Shown here piece by piece: positions 1 to 9,103 of a DNA stretch of 64,000 nucleotides. Source of the stretch: Asanoa ferruginea (GTDB lineage: Bacteria > Actinomycetota > Actinomycetes > Mycobacteriales > Micromonosporaceae); the NCBI RefSeq assembly GCF_003387075.1, contig NZ_QUMQ01000001.1, positions 5,208,001 through 5,272,000 of the forward strand. The letters are read 5' to 3'. Within the stretch, counting starts at the first letter, position 1, and the number at the start of each line of letters is the position of its first letter. A program made the translations under genes and the position numbers. Under the pieces are notes generated by a model. The model did no database searches, was not told the origin of the DNA, and worked only from the letters and a program-made list of their open reading frames with translations.

Positions 1-112
1 TTTTCATCCTATTGCGTTAGCCGGAAAGGGCATGGTCACCTGTCCACCCGGCCAGCCGGGGTAGGCCGTTGGGCATGATTGCTAGGCATCCGCAGCCAGG
101 GGAGGCCACAGG

Positions 113-1306
113 ATGGATCATGAGTCCGCGCTGATGTCGCTGTTCCAGCCCGAGGGACGACTGGATCCCTATCCCGCCTACGACGCGATCCGCGAGCACG
201 CCGGAATCTTCCAGGCGCTCGACGGCCGCTGGTTCGTCACCACCCACGCACTCACCAGCCGCCTGCTGCGCGACTCGAGCCTGCGGGTCGCCGACGCCGC
301 CGACTACGACCGGACCTGGGCTGACTGGCGGGAGAACCGCGGTGTCGCCTCGGTCGTGCTGTCGATGCTGCAAACCAACCCGCCGGACCACACCCGGGTA
401 CGCCGCGCGGCCGCCGCCACCTTCACCGCCCGCCGGGTCGCCGCCCTTCGCGACGTCATCGCGGCCCAGGTCGAAGAACTGATCGAGGCACTGCCGGCGC
501 GTACGGAGTTCATGAACGCGTTCGCGTACCCGTTGCCGATCGGGGTGATCTGCGCTCTGCTCGGCATCCCGGAGGCCGACCGGCCGTGGTTCCGGCAGCG
601 CGCCGCCGACCTGACCGTGGTGCTCGAGCCGATCAGCACCGAGGAGGAGATGCACCGCGCCGACCTGGCCGGCCGCGACCTCGAGGACTATTTCATCGGC
701 CTGATCGCCGACCGGCAGCGGGCGCCGCGCGAAGACCTGACCAGCGCCCTCGTCGCGACGGCGGGCGACACCGGGCTGACCGGCGCCGAACTGCTGGCCA
801 ACCTCGTGCTGCTGCTGGTCGCCGGCTTCGAGACCACTACCAACCTGCTCGGCACCGGCCTGCGGATCCTGCTCGACCACCCGGAGCAGGCCGACCGGCT
901 GCGCGCCGATGCCGACCTCGCGCCCGCGTTCGTCGAGGAGATGCTGCGCTACGACTCGCCGGTGCAACTGACCTCGCGGTTCACCGCCGGCCCGGTGGAT
1001 CTCGGCGACGACGGACAGATCCCCGGTGGCGAGATGCTGACGCTGCTGCTCGGTTCGGCCAACCGCGACCCGGCCCGCTATCCCGATCCGCACCGCTTCG
1101 ACCCGGACCGGCCGAGCATCCAACCGGTCTCGTTCGGCGGCGGCGCGCACTATTGCCTCGGCGCGCCGCTGGCCCGGCTCGAGGCCCAGGTCGCGTTCCC
1201 GCTGCTGCTCACCATGCTGCCGGGGCTGAGCCTGGCCGGCCCGGCCGAGCGCCGTGACCGCCTGGTGCTGCGCGGCTATGCCACCCTGCCCGTCAGCACC
1301 GGCTGA
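113..1306 (+). CDS. Cytochrome P450
   Basis: Soluble bacterial class I P450 monooxygenase of 397 residues, a normal length. The I-helix oxygen-activation motif AGFETT lies near residue 237, a K-helix E-x-x-R (EEMLRY region) follows, and the haem-binding loop FGGGAHYCLG at about 341-350 supplies the axial Cys348. The ATG at 113 has a strong Shine-Dalgarno (AGGGGAGG) 7 bases upstream. Its stop overlaps the start of aroA (TGATG), so the two are probably co-transcribed. No ferredoxin or reductase gene is adjacent, so redox partners must come from elsewhere. The substrate cannot be deduced. Confidence 0.95.
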   Translation: MDHESALMSLFQPEGRLDPYPAYDAIREHAGIFQALDGRWFVTTHALTSRLLRDSSLRVADAADYDRTWADWRENRGVASVVLSMLQTNPPDHTRVRRAAAATFTARRVAALRDVIAAQVEELIEALPARTEFMNAFAYPLPIGVICALLGIPEADRPWFRQRAADLTVVLEPISTEEEMHRADLAGRDLEDYFIGLIADRQRAPREDLTSALVATAGDTGLTGAELLANLVLLLVAGFETTTNLLGTGLRILLDHPEQADRLRADADLAPAFVEEMLRYDSPVQLTSRFTAGPVDLGDDGQIPGGEMLTLLLGSANRDPARYPDPHRFDPDRPSIQPVSFGGGAHYCLGAPLARLEAQVAFPLLLTMLPGLSLAGPAERRDRLVLRGYATLPVSTG

Positions 1307-2571
1307 TGGCACACTTCGGAGCCGTGCCCGACTTCATCGCCGTCGCCCCGCTGACCGCACCGCTCGACGCGACCGTGCGTCCGCCGGGCTCGAAGAGCAT
1401 CACCAACCGGGCGCTGCTGTGCGCCGCGCTGGCGCCGGGCACCTCGACGCTCACCGGCGCCCTGTTCGCCGACGACACCCGGGCGATGCTGGGCGCGATC
1501 GCCGCGCTCGGCGCCACGGTCGAGGCCGACCCGGCGGCCGCGACGGTCACCGTGGCCGGGGTGGATCCGCGCGCCGGCCGGTCCGACGCCGTGGTCGACG
1601 CCCGCTACTCCGGCACCACGTCGCGGTTCATCCTGCCGGCGGCCGCACTGCGGCCCGGCCGCACGGTGGTCGACGGCACGCCGCAGTTGCGGGCCCGCCC
1701 GTTCGGGCCGGTGCTCGACGCCCTGCGCGACCTCGGCGCTCTCGTATCAGCGAATGGCTTCCTGCCAGCGACGGTCAGCGGCCCGTTGCGGGGCGGACCG
1801 GTCCGGCTCAGCGGCCACATCTCCAGCCAGTTCCTGTCCGGGCTGCTGATGGCCGGCCCGCTGATGACCGACGGCCTGTCCGTCGAGCTCACGTCCCCGC
1901 TGGTGTCGGTGCCCTACGTGGAGATGACCAAGGCGGTCATGGCGGCCTTCGGGGTCACCGTCGACGGGCTCGAGGTGGCGCCCGGCTCCTACCGCGCGAC
2001 CGACTACGCCGTGGAGCCCGACGCGAGCGCGGCGTCCTACTTCCTGGGCGCGGCCGCGATCGCCGGCGGCACGGTGACCGTGCGCGGCCTCGGCACCGGC
2101 AGCCTGCAGGGTGACGTCGGCTTCGCCGACGTGCTCGAGCGGATGGGCGCCAAGGTCTCCCGGACGGCCGACTCGCTGACGGTCAGCGGCGGAGGCACCC
2201 TGACCGGCGTCGACGTCGACATGGCTGACATCTCGGATACGGCCCAGACGCTGGCCGCGGTCGCCGTGTTCGCCGATTCGCCGACCCGGGTGCGCGGGAT
2301 CGGCTTCATCCGCGGCAAGGAGACCAACCGGGTCGCCGCGGTGGTGACCGAGTTGCGCCGGGCCGGCATCGACGCCGTGGAAGACGCCGACGGCTTCACG
2401 ATCCATCCGGGCCCGCCGCGACCGACCCGCTTCGCGACGTACGATGATCATCGGATGGCGATGAGCCTGTCGCTGCTGGGCCTGCGCGCGCCGGGCATCG
2501 AGATCGCCGACCCGGGTTGCGTCGCCAAGACCTACCCGGACTTCTTCTCGGCACTTGCCGCGCTGTCCTGA
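1306..2571 (+). CDS. aroA: 3-phosphoshikimate 1-carboxyvinyltransferase (EPSP synthase)
   Basis: Sixth step of the shikimate pathway: joins shikimate-3-phosphate and phosphoenolpyruvate to EPSP in the cytoplasm. The protein has 421 residues, the usual size. The N-terminal substrate motif PPGSKSITNR is at residues 26-35, the YSGTTSRF segment stands for the conserved aGTt.R region, and GKETNR and YDDHRMAMS near the C-terminus are family hallmarks. The start overlaps the P450 stop. A GTG at 1324 is a possible alternative start. The pairing with a P450 is unusual, but the gene itself looks like housekeeping aromatic biosynthesis. Confidence 0.95.
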   Translation: MAHFGAVPDFIAVAPLTAPLDATVRPPGSKSITNRALLCAALAPGTSTLTGALFADDTRAMLGAIAALGATVEADPAAATVTVAGVDPRAGRSDAVVDARYSGTTSRFILPAAALRPGRTVVDGTPQLRARPFGPVLDALRDLGALVSANGFLPATVSGPLRGGPVRLSGHISSQFLSGLLMAGPLMTDGLSVELTSPLVSVPYVEMTKAVMAAFGVTVDGLEVAPGSYRATDYAVEPDASAASYFLGAAAIAGGTVTVRGLGTGSLQGDVGFADVLERMGAKVSRTADSLTVSGGGTLTGVDVDMADISDTAQTLAAVAVFADSPTRVRGIGFIRGKETNRVAAVVTELRRAGIDAVEDADGFTIHPGPPRPTRFATYDDHRMAMSLSLLGLRAPGIEIADPGCVAKTYPDFFSALAALS

Positions 2572-2581
2572 GAGAGTTGGC

Positions 2582-3133
2582 ATGGAGTTCTTCGTCTACC
2601 ACCGCGACCGGGCCGGCTCGGTGCCGCTGCGCGAGAAGCTCGCGGAAGCGCACTGGTCCTACATGGACGGTTTCGCGGAGCAACTGATCGCCCGCGGCCC
2701 GACCTTCCACGCCGACGGCGAGACCCCGAGCGGCAGCGTGCACATCGTCGACCTGCCCAATCCGGCCGCGGCCCGGGCGTTCGCGCTCGACGAGCCCAAC
2801 AACCAGGCCGGGGTCTACACGCCCGACGTGCTGGTCCGCCGGTGGCGCAACACGCTGGGCCGCACGATGTGGGAGTTCACCGGCGACCGCACCGAGGGCA
2901 CCCACTACCTGGTGCTCGGTCACGGCCAGGGTCCGGCCGCCGACCTGACGCCGCCGGCCGACCAGGGCCGGCTGATCGCCTACGGCCCGCTGCTGGCCTA
3001 CGACGGCACCACCTGGCTCGGCACGGCGGCGCTGCTCCACGCGGCGAACACGGAAGAGGCGCGCGCGGTGCTCACCACCGACCGCTACGCAGACGTCGAG
3101 GTGCACAGCTGGACCTTCGGCGGGCGGCGGTAA
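2582..3133 (+). CDS. Tandem YciI-like protein
   Basis: A 183-residue protein made of two YciI-like (dimeric alpha/beta-barrel) units. The first (about 1-100) begins EFFVYHRDRAG and keeps an AHWSYMD segment like the His-Asp pair of YciI, with a GSVHIVDLPNPAAA strand-helix. The second (about 110-183) repeats the plan, with HYLVLGHG at its start and an EEARAVLTTDRYADVEVHSW end, but lacks the His-x-x-x-x-Asp region. YciI proteins are usually about 100 residues, so this is a pseudo-dimer. The ATG at 2582 follows a GAGAG ribosome site 11 bases after the aroA stop, suggesting one transcript. Function unknown. Confidence 0.75.
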   Translation: MEFFVYHRDRAGSVPLREKLAEAHWSYMDGFAEQLIARGPTFHADGETPSGSVHIVDLPNPAAARAFALDEPNNQAGVYTPDVLVRRWRNTLGRTMWEFTGDRTEGTHYLVLGHGQGPAADLTPPADQGRLIAYGPLLAYDGTTWLGTAALLHAANTEEARAVLTTDRYADVEVHSWTFGGRR

Positions 3134-3144
3134 CCAGGGCCGCC

Positions 3145-3534
3145 GTGAAGAAGAAAAGCTTGCTGGCGGCCGTGCGGAGCGGAGACGCGGCGGCTGTCAC
3201 TGCTTGCCTGCGCCGCGGAGCGGACCCCAACGCGGCCAACAGTGAGGGCTCGACGCCGCTCTACCACGCGTCCGTGCACGGCGCGGTCGACCTGGTGCGG
3301 CTGCTGCTCGCCGCCGGCGCCGCGCCGGACACCGAGAGTGGGCACGGCGAGGAAGGAACGCCGCTGTGCGCCGCGGCGGCCTGGGGACACACCGAGGTCG
3401 TCCGGGAACTTCTGGCCCACGGCGCGGACCCGAACCTTCGTGAGGACCACGGAACCGGCTACTCCCCGATGGAGTGGGCCTCCCGTGGCAACCACCTCGC
3501 GACTGTCGAATTGCTCCTGCTTCACGTGAGCTGA
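3145..3534 (+). CDS. Ankyrin-repeat protein
   Basis: A 129-residue cytoplasmic protein with about three and a half ankyrin repeats: one from the N-terminus ending in RRGADPNAA, then STPLYHASVHGAVDLVRLLL, GTPLCAAAAWGHTEVVRELL and YSPMEWASRGNHLATVELLL. No signal peptide or catalytic domain is visible, so it probably acts as a protein-binding module. The start is a GTG 11 bases after the YciI stop; no ATG fits, because an upstream start would run through the YciI gene. Its last 13 bases overlap the end of the convergent SARP gene. Confidence 0.75.
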   Translation: MKKKSLLAAVRSGDAAAVTACLRRGADPNAANSEGSTPLYHASVHGAVDLVRLLLAAGAAPDTESGHGEEGTPLCAAAAWGHTEVVRELLAHGADPNLREDHGTGYSPMEWASRGNHLATVELLLLHVS

Positions 3535-6494
3535 GCGCGGGCCAGCCTGGCGTCGAGCCGGTCGACGTCGTCGATGACGTGTTGGACCGCGGTGGCCAGG
3601 TCGTCGGCGGTGTCCAGGATGCGTCGAGCCGTGCCGAGGTCACCGCTGTCGGCCGCCACCCGGGCAAGTGCGTCCAGGGTGAGCACCTCGGCCTCGCGGT
3701 CGCCGGCTTCGCGGGCCTCGGCGAGCACGGCCTCCAGCGCGTCGCGATCCGCTGCCAGCGCCGCGAGCAGGCAGCGGGTGAGCAGGGCGCCCTCGCCGCC
3801 GCCGGACGCGCGATACCAGCGGTCGTTCTGTTCGAGGAGCGACCGGGCGCTGTCGTGGTCGCCGGCCGCGCGCCGCAGCCGGGCCTGGTGCACCCGCGCG
3901 GTCGCCGCGACGCGCGGGTCGCCGCTGGTGTTGGCGGCCGCGATCGCCCGGTCGAGGGTGTCGACGGCGGCAGCGTCGTCGCCGGCCCGCTGCTGGACGC
4001 GGCCGAGCGTGGTCAGGTGCAGCGCCGCCTGGCCGAGGAAACCGAGCCGCTCGGACGCCGCCGCGGCCCGGGACAGCGACCGGGCCGCGTCGTCGAAACG
4101 GTGCTCGGCCTGCGCGATGGCGCCGAGCATGGCTTCGCCGTGCACCTGGCCCCAGGAGTCACCGATCGGGGCCAGCAGGTCGAGCGCCTCGTTCGCGGCA
4201 GCGGTGGCCCGGTCGGTGTCGCCCAGCATGATCGACCCGTACGCGGCCAGCAGCAGGCTCGCCGCCGTCTCCCAGGCCAGCCCCTGATAGCCGGCCAGGC
4301 TCGCGGTGGCCAGGTCGATGACGTCGCGCGGGCGGCCCTGCTGGATCCGCAGGAAGGCCAGGTGCCGTTGGGCGTCGGCGCGGAGCCGGTCATCCGCCAA
4401 CCCGGTCGCGAGCCGCAGCGCACTGTCCAGATCGGACTCCGCCCGCGCCACGTCGCCGGCGGAGGCCTCCAGCCAGCCGGCCAGCAGCAGGCCCGTCGCC
4501 CGCTCCCGTGGTGTGGTGGGCGCTGATTCCAGGGCGCCGCGGACGCGGGTCGCGCCGGCCACGCCGTCGCCGAGGACCACCCAGGTCCAGCCGAATCCGT
4601 TGGCGATCCGCACCCCGAGCGGCGGGTCGTGCATGGCGGTCCAGGCCAGGGCGGCGTCGATGTTGGCGCGTTCGGCCCGCACCAGTGCGACGCACGCCGG
4701 CTGGTCGGCGCCGCGCACGGTGGCCGCGCACCGGTCGGCCGCCCCGGCGAACCACCGGGCGTGGGCAGCGGCCGCGTCGTCGTGCGCCCCGGCCGCGCGG
4801 AGGCGGTCGTGTGCGAACGCGCGGATGCTGTCCAGCAGGCGGTAGCGGACCGCACCCTCGCCGGTCACCTCGACGCTGACCAGCGACCGGGCCACGAGCC
4901 GGTCGGCAACGTCCACAGCGGACGCTTCCGGGACGCCCAGCGCACCCAGCACATGCTCGGCCCCGGCCAGCGGGGCGCCGTCGGCAAAGCAGGACAGGGC
5001 CCAGAGCCCGCGCTGGTCGTCGGGGAACAACAGGTCGTAGCTCCAGCCGATCGCCGCGGCCAGGGCGCGCCGGCGTTCCGGGCGCCGGCTGGTCGGGTCG
5101 CGCAACAGCACGAACCGGTCGTCGAGCCGGCGGGCGATCTCGCGTACGGACAGCGACCGCACCCGGGCCGCGGCGAGCTCGATGGCCAGCGGCAGGCCGT
5201 CGAGCGACCGGCAGACCTCCTCGACGGTGGCGGCGGTGTCGGCGTCGAGCACGAACTGGCGGCGGGTCTCGGTGGCCCGTGCGGCGAACAGCGCGGTCGA
5301 GTCGGCGATCGACAGTGGTTCGAGGGCATAGACCGCCTCGCCGTCGATCCCCAGTGGAACCTGGCTCGTCGCCAGCACCCGCAGGTCGGTGGACGCATCG
5401 AGCAGGCGCCCGGCCAGCTCGGCCACGGCGTCGACAACATGCTCGCAGTTGTCGAGCAGCAGCACGGTCGGTGCGCCGGAGAACCGTTCGACCAGGGTCA
5501 CCGCGCCGCCGGCGAGGTGCAGCGTCTCGGCGACCGCCTGGGGGAGTGACGTGGTGGCGTCGGTCGCGTCGAGGCGCACGAGCCAGACGCCACTCGGAGC
5601 GTCGAGCCGGCGGGCCACCTCGATCGCGGTGCGGCTCTTGCCGACGCCGGCCGGGCCGACCAGCGTCACCAGCCGCCGGTCGCGCAGGAGCCCGTCGAGC
5701 GCGTCGAGTTCGGCGCCGCGGCCGACCAGCGGCGCGGTCAACCCGGGCAGGTTGCCCACGCTCGGCTTGTGACCGAGGGCGGGGCTCTGGCGCAGCACTT
5801 GCCGTTCCAGTGCGCGCAGGTCGGGTCCGGGCTCGACGGCCAACTCGTCGACGAGCACCTGACGGACCCGGGCGTACGCCGCCAGCGCGTCGGCCTGCCG
5901 CCCGGCCCGGTAGAGCGCGGTGATCAGCGAGGCCCACAGTCCTTCGCGCAGCGGATGCCGGTCGACGAGTCCCTCGAGCTCGCCGATCACGTCGCCGCCG
6001 GTGCCCAGGTCGACCCGCGCGGCGAGGTGGTCCTCGAGGAGCCCGAGGCGGATCTCCTCCAGCCGCACCCGGTGTGGCACGAGCCAGTCGCCGGCCGGCA
6101 GGTCGCCGCGAAACAGCGCCAGCCCGCGCGCGGCGAGGTCCAGGGCCGCCCGGGCGTCGCCGGACCGCCGTGCGTCACCGGCCGCTGCGGCCAGCCCGAC
6201 GACGTGCAGCGCGTCGACAGTCTCCGGCTCGACGCACAGGGTGTAACCGCCGTTGCCGCTGACGACCAGGTCGGCATCGCCGAGTGCCCGGCGGAGCTGG
6301 GACACCTTGGACTGCAACGTGTTCCTGCCGGCGTCGAGGCCCCAGAGATCTTCGATCAAGCGGTCGGTGCGCACCACCCGTCCCGCGTCGAGGGCGAGCC
6401 GGACGAGCACCTCGGTGGTCTTGCCCGACGGCAACGGCAGGCGTACGCCATCGCGGTGGATCTCGACCGGGCCCAGCACCGCCACAGTGAGCAT
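3522..6494 (-). CDS. AfsR/SARP-family regulator with NB-ARC ATPase and TPR domains
   Basis: A 990-residue transcriptional regulator. Residues 1-90 form an OmpR-type winged helix (SGKTTEVLVRLALDAG to GNGGYTL). Residues 95-240 form the bacterial transcriptional activation domain (BTAD), ending near EPGPDLRALERQVL. A STAND/NB-ARC ATPase follows with P-loop VGPAGVGKS at about 279-287 and Walker B VLLLDNCEHV, and the C-terminal half is TPR-like helices. This matches AfsR-type activators, which need ATP-driven switching. It faces the operon starting at 6578; three CGTCAG repeats at 11-bp spacing in the gap are a likely binding site. Ends overlap with the ankyrin gene. Confidence 0.92.
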   Translation of the reverse strand: MLTVAVLGPVEIHRDGVRLPLPSGKTTEVLVRLALDAGRVVRTDRLIEDLWGLDAGRNTLQSKVSQLRRALGDADLVVSGNGGYTLCVEPETVDALHVVGLAAAAGDARRSGDARAALDLAARGLALFRGDLPAGDWLVPHRVRLEEIRLGLLEDHLAARVDLGTGGDVIGELEGLVDRHPLREGLWASLITALYRAGRQADALAAYARVRQVLVDELAVEPGPDLRALERQVLRQSPALGHKPSVGNLPGLTAPLVGRGAELDALDGLLRDRRLVTLVGPAGVGKSRTAIEVARRLDAPSGVWLVRLDATDATTSLPQAVAETLHLAGGAVTLVERFSGAPTVLLLDNCEHVVDAVAELAGRLLDASTDLRVLATSQVPLGIDGEAVYALEPLSIADSTALFAARATETRRQFVLDADTAATVEEVCRSLDGLPLAIELAAARVRSLSVREIARRLDDRFVLLRDPTSRRPERRRALAAAIGWSYDLLFPDDQRGLWALSCFADGAPLAGAEHVLGALGVPEASAVDVADRLVARSLVSVEVTGEGAVRYRLLDSIRAFAHDRLRAAGAHDDAAAAHARWFAGAADRCAATVRGADQPACVALVRAERANIDAALAWTAMHDPPLGVRIANGFGWTWVVLGDGVAGATRVRGALESAPTTPRERATGLLLAGWLEASAGDVARAESDLDSALRLATGLADDRLRADAQRHLAFLRIQQGRPRDVIDLATASLAGYQGLAWETAASLLLAAYGSIMLGDTDRATAAANEALDLLAPIGDSWGQVHGEAMLGAIAQAEHRFDDAARSLSRAAAASERLGFLGQAALHLTTLGRVQQRAGDDAAAVDTLDRAIAAANTSGDPRVAATARVHQARLRRAAGDHDSARSLLEQNDRWYRASGGGEGALLTRCLLAALAADRDALEAVLAEAREAGDREAEVLTLDALARVAADSGDLGTARRILDTADDLATAVQHVIDDVDRLDARLARAQLT

Positions 6495-6527
6495 TTCGCG
6501 AGCCTATGCCCGGTCCCGGCGCGGTGC

Positions 6528-6555
6528 CGTCAGATCGTCGTCAGCGCATCGTCAG
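6528..6555 (+). promoter_or_regulatory. Probable SARP operator: three CGTCAG direct repeats, 11-bp period
   Basis: CGTCAG occurs at 6528-6533, 6539-6544 and 6550-6555, exactly one helical turn apart. SARP activators are known to bind direct heptamer repeats with 11-bp spacing just upstream of the -10 box. A GACAGT at 6566-6571 would be the -10, placing transcription start at or near the ATG at 6578. No Shine-Dalgarno precedes that ATG, so the mRNA may be leaderless. Positions are read directly; binding by the adjacent SARP is inferred. Confidence 0.6.
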
Positions 6556-6577
6556 CGCCCACGCCGACAGTGCTCCT

Positions 6578-6907
6578 ATGCCCGATGACATCGAGAACCT
6601 GGTCCGCCGGCTGGTGGGCGGCGACAGCACGGTCGCCCCGGAGCTTCTCGACCTGGCCAAGACGGACAATTCGCCAATATTGCTGGTCGCCGCCGCGCTC
6701 GTCGCCGGCGCGCCCGGCGACCTGCTCACCCGTGCGACGGCCAGCGCCGCCACGACCCGGGACCGCCAACTCGTCGCCATCGCCACGGCCCACCTCGACG
6801 GCGACGAGGACCGCCTCGACGGGTTCGTCCGCGACCACCTCGCCGAGCATCCCGACAACGTGCTCGTGGCCTGGATCGCCGCACAGCACATCGACCCGCA
6901 GCGTTAG
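6578..6907 (+). CDS. Small hypothetical protein, first gene of operon
   Basis: A 109-residue acidic, probably all-helical cytoplasmic protein, which I do not recognise. It has alternating leucine/alanine-rich helices (PELLDLAKTD, ILLVAAALVAGAP, RDRQLVAIATAHLDG, DNVLVAWIAAQHID) that resemble two or three TPR/HEAT-like hairpins. The ATG at 6578 has no ribosome-binding site and lies 7 bases after a plausible -10, consistent with a leaderless transcript. It heads a five-gene run (6578-10014) with short gaps or overlaps. Regulation by the divergent SARP protein is likely from the repeats upstream. Confidence 0.65.
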   Translation: MPDDIENLVRRLVGGDSTVAPELLDLAKTDNSPILLVAAALVAGAPGDLLTRATASAATTRDRQLVAIATAHLDGDEDRLDGFVRDHLAEHPDNVLVAWIAAQHIDPQR

Positions 6908-6915
6908 GAGCGATC

Positions 6916-7491
6916 ATGCGAGACCTCGCGATCAGACAGCAACGGCAGACCACCGTGGTGCTGCGGTGGCTGGTGTCCTTCCTCGGCTTCCCGCTCGGCG
7001 GCTTCCTCGCCGACCTGCTCTTCGGCCCCGTCGACGGCCCGCTACCGGCCGTCCTAGGTGGACTGATCACCGGCGCGGTCCTCGGCGCGGCGCAGGCGTG
7101 GGCGCTCGGCCGGAACCGGCCGTCCCCGGTCGCCTGGATCGTGGCCACCGCGCTCGGACTCGCGGTCGGCCTCTCCATCGGCGCCGCCGCGGTCGGCTAC
7201 GAGAGCACCCTCACCGCGCTCGCCATCCAGGGCGTCATCTCCGGAGCGGCCGTCGGTGCCGCACAGGCGGTCCTGCTCTGGCCGCGCCTGGGCCGACTGG
7301 CCCTTCTCTGGCCCGTCGCGCTGGCCGCCAGCTGGGCGCTGGGTTGGATGATCACCACCTCGATCGGCGTGCTGGTCAACGAGCAGTTCACCGTGTTCGG
7401 TTCCAGCGGCGCGATCGTCGTCACCGCCCTCACCGCGGTGCTCCCGCTGGCCCTCAACCGCGCCGCCGCGGCACAGGCGAGCCGGGCATGA
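6916..7491 (+). CDS. Hypothetical integral membrane protein
   Basis: A 191-residue protein with about five hydrophobic segments, including VVLRWLVSFLGFPLGGFLADLL, GLITGAVLGAAQAWAL, IVATALGLAVGLSIGAAAVG and VVTALTAVLPLALN. The repeated glycine/alanine-rich GA.LGAAQA pattern appears twice (GAVLGAAQAWAL and GAAVGAAQAVLL), which suggests an internal duplication. A good Shine-Dalgarno (TTAGGAG) precedes the ATG. Its stop overlaps the next start (ATGA). No known transporter signature is visible; function unknown. Confidence 0.75.
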   Translation: MRDLAIRQQRQTTVVLRWLVSFLGFPLGGFLADLLFGPVDGPLPAVLGGLITGAVLGAAQAWALGRNRPSPVAWIVATALGLAVGLSIGAAAVGYESTLTALAIQGVISGAAVGAAQAVLLWPRLGRLALLWPVALAASWALGWMITTSIGVLVNEQFTVFGSSGAIVVTALTAVLPLALNRAAAAQASRA

Positions 7492-8420
7492 CCCGCCACG
7501 TCGTGTTCGGGACCGGCCAGGTCGGCCGCCCGCTCGTCGAGCAACTCGTCCGCCAGGGCAGCAAGGTCGTGGCGGTCAACCGCAGCGGCCGCGCCGACCT
7601 GCCCGGCGCCGAGGTGGTCGGCGGTGACGCCACCGACCCGTCCTTCACGACCCGGGTCGCCGCCGGCGCCGGCGCGGTCTACTTCTGCCTCAACGCGCCG
7701 AATTACGACCGCTGGACCGACGAGTTCCCGCCGCTGCAACGGGGTGTGCTCGCCGGCGCCCGGGCGGCGGGTGCCCGCCTCGTGGTGCTCGACAACCTTT
7801 ACGCCTACGGCCTGACCGGCGGCGCCGACCTCGTCGAGACCCTCGGGGCCAACCCGACCTCGGCGAAGTCGGCCACCCGGGCGGCGATGACCGAGGAACT
7901 GCTGGCCGCGCACCGGGCCGGCGACGTCGAGGTCGTCATCGGGCGGGCCTCGGACTATTTCGGCCCGGGGACTACCCGATCGGCGCTCGGCGAGACCGTC
8001 TTCGGCACGGCGCTGACCGGGCGCACCGCTCAGGTCATGGGCGATCCGGACCAGCCGCACAGCTACTCGTACACCCGGGATGTGGCCGCTGGGCTCATCG
8101 CTCTGGCCACCCGACCCGGCGCCACCGGATCGATCTGGCACCTGCCGATCGCCGAAACCCGCACCACCCGGCAGGTCGTCGACCACGTCTACCGGCTTGC
8201 CGGCCACCGGCCGCGCAGCTTCGCGGCCGGCCGCACGACGCTGCGGCTGCTCGGCGTCGCCAAGCCGGCGATGCGCGAATACCTGCACACGCTCTACCAG
8301 TTCACCGACCGATGGGTCGTCGACGACACCAGGTTCCGCACCACGTTCGGCGACCACACCACCCCGCTCGACGACGCACTTGCCGCCACCCTCGCCTGGT
8401 ATCGGAAGGAAACCCGATGA
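7488..8420 (+). CDS. NAD(P)-dependent epimerase/dehydratase-type protein
   Basis: A 310-residue atypical/extended SDR protein with a Rossmann fold. The dinucleotide motif FGTGQVGRPL is at the N-terminus, followed by an NRSG segment that suits NADP(H) recognition, and an acidic DATDPS loop. The usual catalytic Y-x-x-x-K is not obvious: the equivalent region reads LDNLYAYGLTGG, so it may be a reductase-like or NmrA-like member rather than a true epimerase. It overlaps both neighbours by 4 bases (ATGA), so it is translationally coupled inside the operon. Substrate unknown. Confidence 0.85.
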   Translation: MTRHVVFGTGQVGRPLVEQLVRQGSKVVAVNRSGRADLPGAEVVGGDATDPSFTTRVAAGAGAVYFCLNAPNYDRWTDEFPPLQRGVLAGARAAGARLVVLDNLYAYGLTGGADLVETLGANPTSAKSATRAAMTEELLAAHRAGDVEVVIGRASDYFGPGTTRSALGETVFGTALTGRTAQVMGDPDQPHSYSYTRDVAAGLIALATRPGATGSIWHLPIAETRTTRQVVDHVYRLAGHRPRSFAAGRTTLRLLGVAKPAMREYLHTLYQFTDRWVVDDTRFRTTFGDHTTPLDDALAATLAWYRKETR

Positions 8421-9103
8421 ACAGACTCGTCGCCGCGTTGATGGCCTCGGCCGCCGCGCTCGCCATCGCCGGCTTCACCGCGCTCGGCTCCGTCTTCGAC
8501 TATCCCGGGATCCTCAAGGAGCCCACCGCCGAGATCCTCGCCAGCTTCCGGGCACACCAGGGCGCCGTCATGTTCTGGTTCGCCGTCCTGGTTGTCAGCG
8601 CCGCGCTGCTCGCTCCGGTCGGCCTGCTGCTCGGCCGGCTCGCCGGCGGCACCCGCGGCCGGTGGATCGCCGGCGTCGGCATCGCCGCCGCGCTCGTGCA
8701 GGTCGTCGGGCTGTCACGGTGGTTCCTGTTCGTGCCGGGCCTCAGCGCCGACGCCACGGATCCGGCCAGGACCGCCGGCGCACACCACACCTTCGAACTG
8801 CTGCACACCTGGCTGGGCGAGATCATCGGCGAGACCATCGGGTACGCGCTCACCGCGACGTTCACCATCTTGGTCGCCCGCGCGCTCGCCACGCGTTGGC
8901 TCGCCGTGCTCGGATTTGTCTCGGCAGCGCTGATCGCGACCGGGGTGCTCATCCCGCTCGGCCTCGAGGCCGCCAGCCTGTCCAACTTCGCCGGATACGT
9001 CGCCTGGTGCCTGTGGCTCATCGCCATGGCCGTCGTCCTCTGGCGCCGGGTGGAGCCACGCGTTGTAGCGTCGGCGACGGTGAGGCAGGGACAGGAGGCT
9101 TGA
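8417..9103 (+). CDS. DUF4386-like membrane protein
   Basis: A 228-residue membrane protein with six predicted hydrophobic spans. The N-terminal MNRLVAALMASAAALAIAGF is a membrane anchor, and the arrangement of spans with a loop containing HTFELLHTWLGEIIGE resembles DUF4386-family proteins. It starts with an ATGA overlap after the epimerase-like gene and ends overlapping the nuclease gene (TGATG). Biochemical role unknown; family assignment is from the overall pattern only. Confidence 0.7.
   Translation: MNRLVAALMASAAALAIAGFTALGSVFDYPGILKEPTAEILASFRAHQGAVMFWFAVLVVSAALLAPVGLLLGRLAGGTRGRWIAGVGIAAALVQVVGLSRWFLFVPGLSADATDPARTAGAHHTFELLHTWLGEIIGETIGYALTATFTILVARALATRWLAVLGFVSAALIATGVLIPLGLEAASLSNFAGYVAWCLWLIAMAVVLWRRVEPRVVASATVRQGQEA

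Noticed and set aside
1-112. Search for a promoter or gene at the left edge.
   Set aside because: Only the P450 ribosome site is convincing; no paired -10/-35 or coding signal is visible.
5769-8420. One long open frame crossing the SARP promoter and three operon genes.
   Set aside because: Only the part from 7488 is meaningful (Rossmann protein); the upstream part is antisense or out of frame with real genes.
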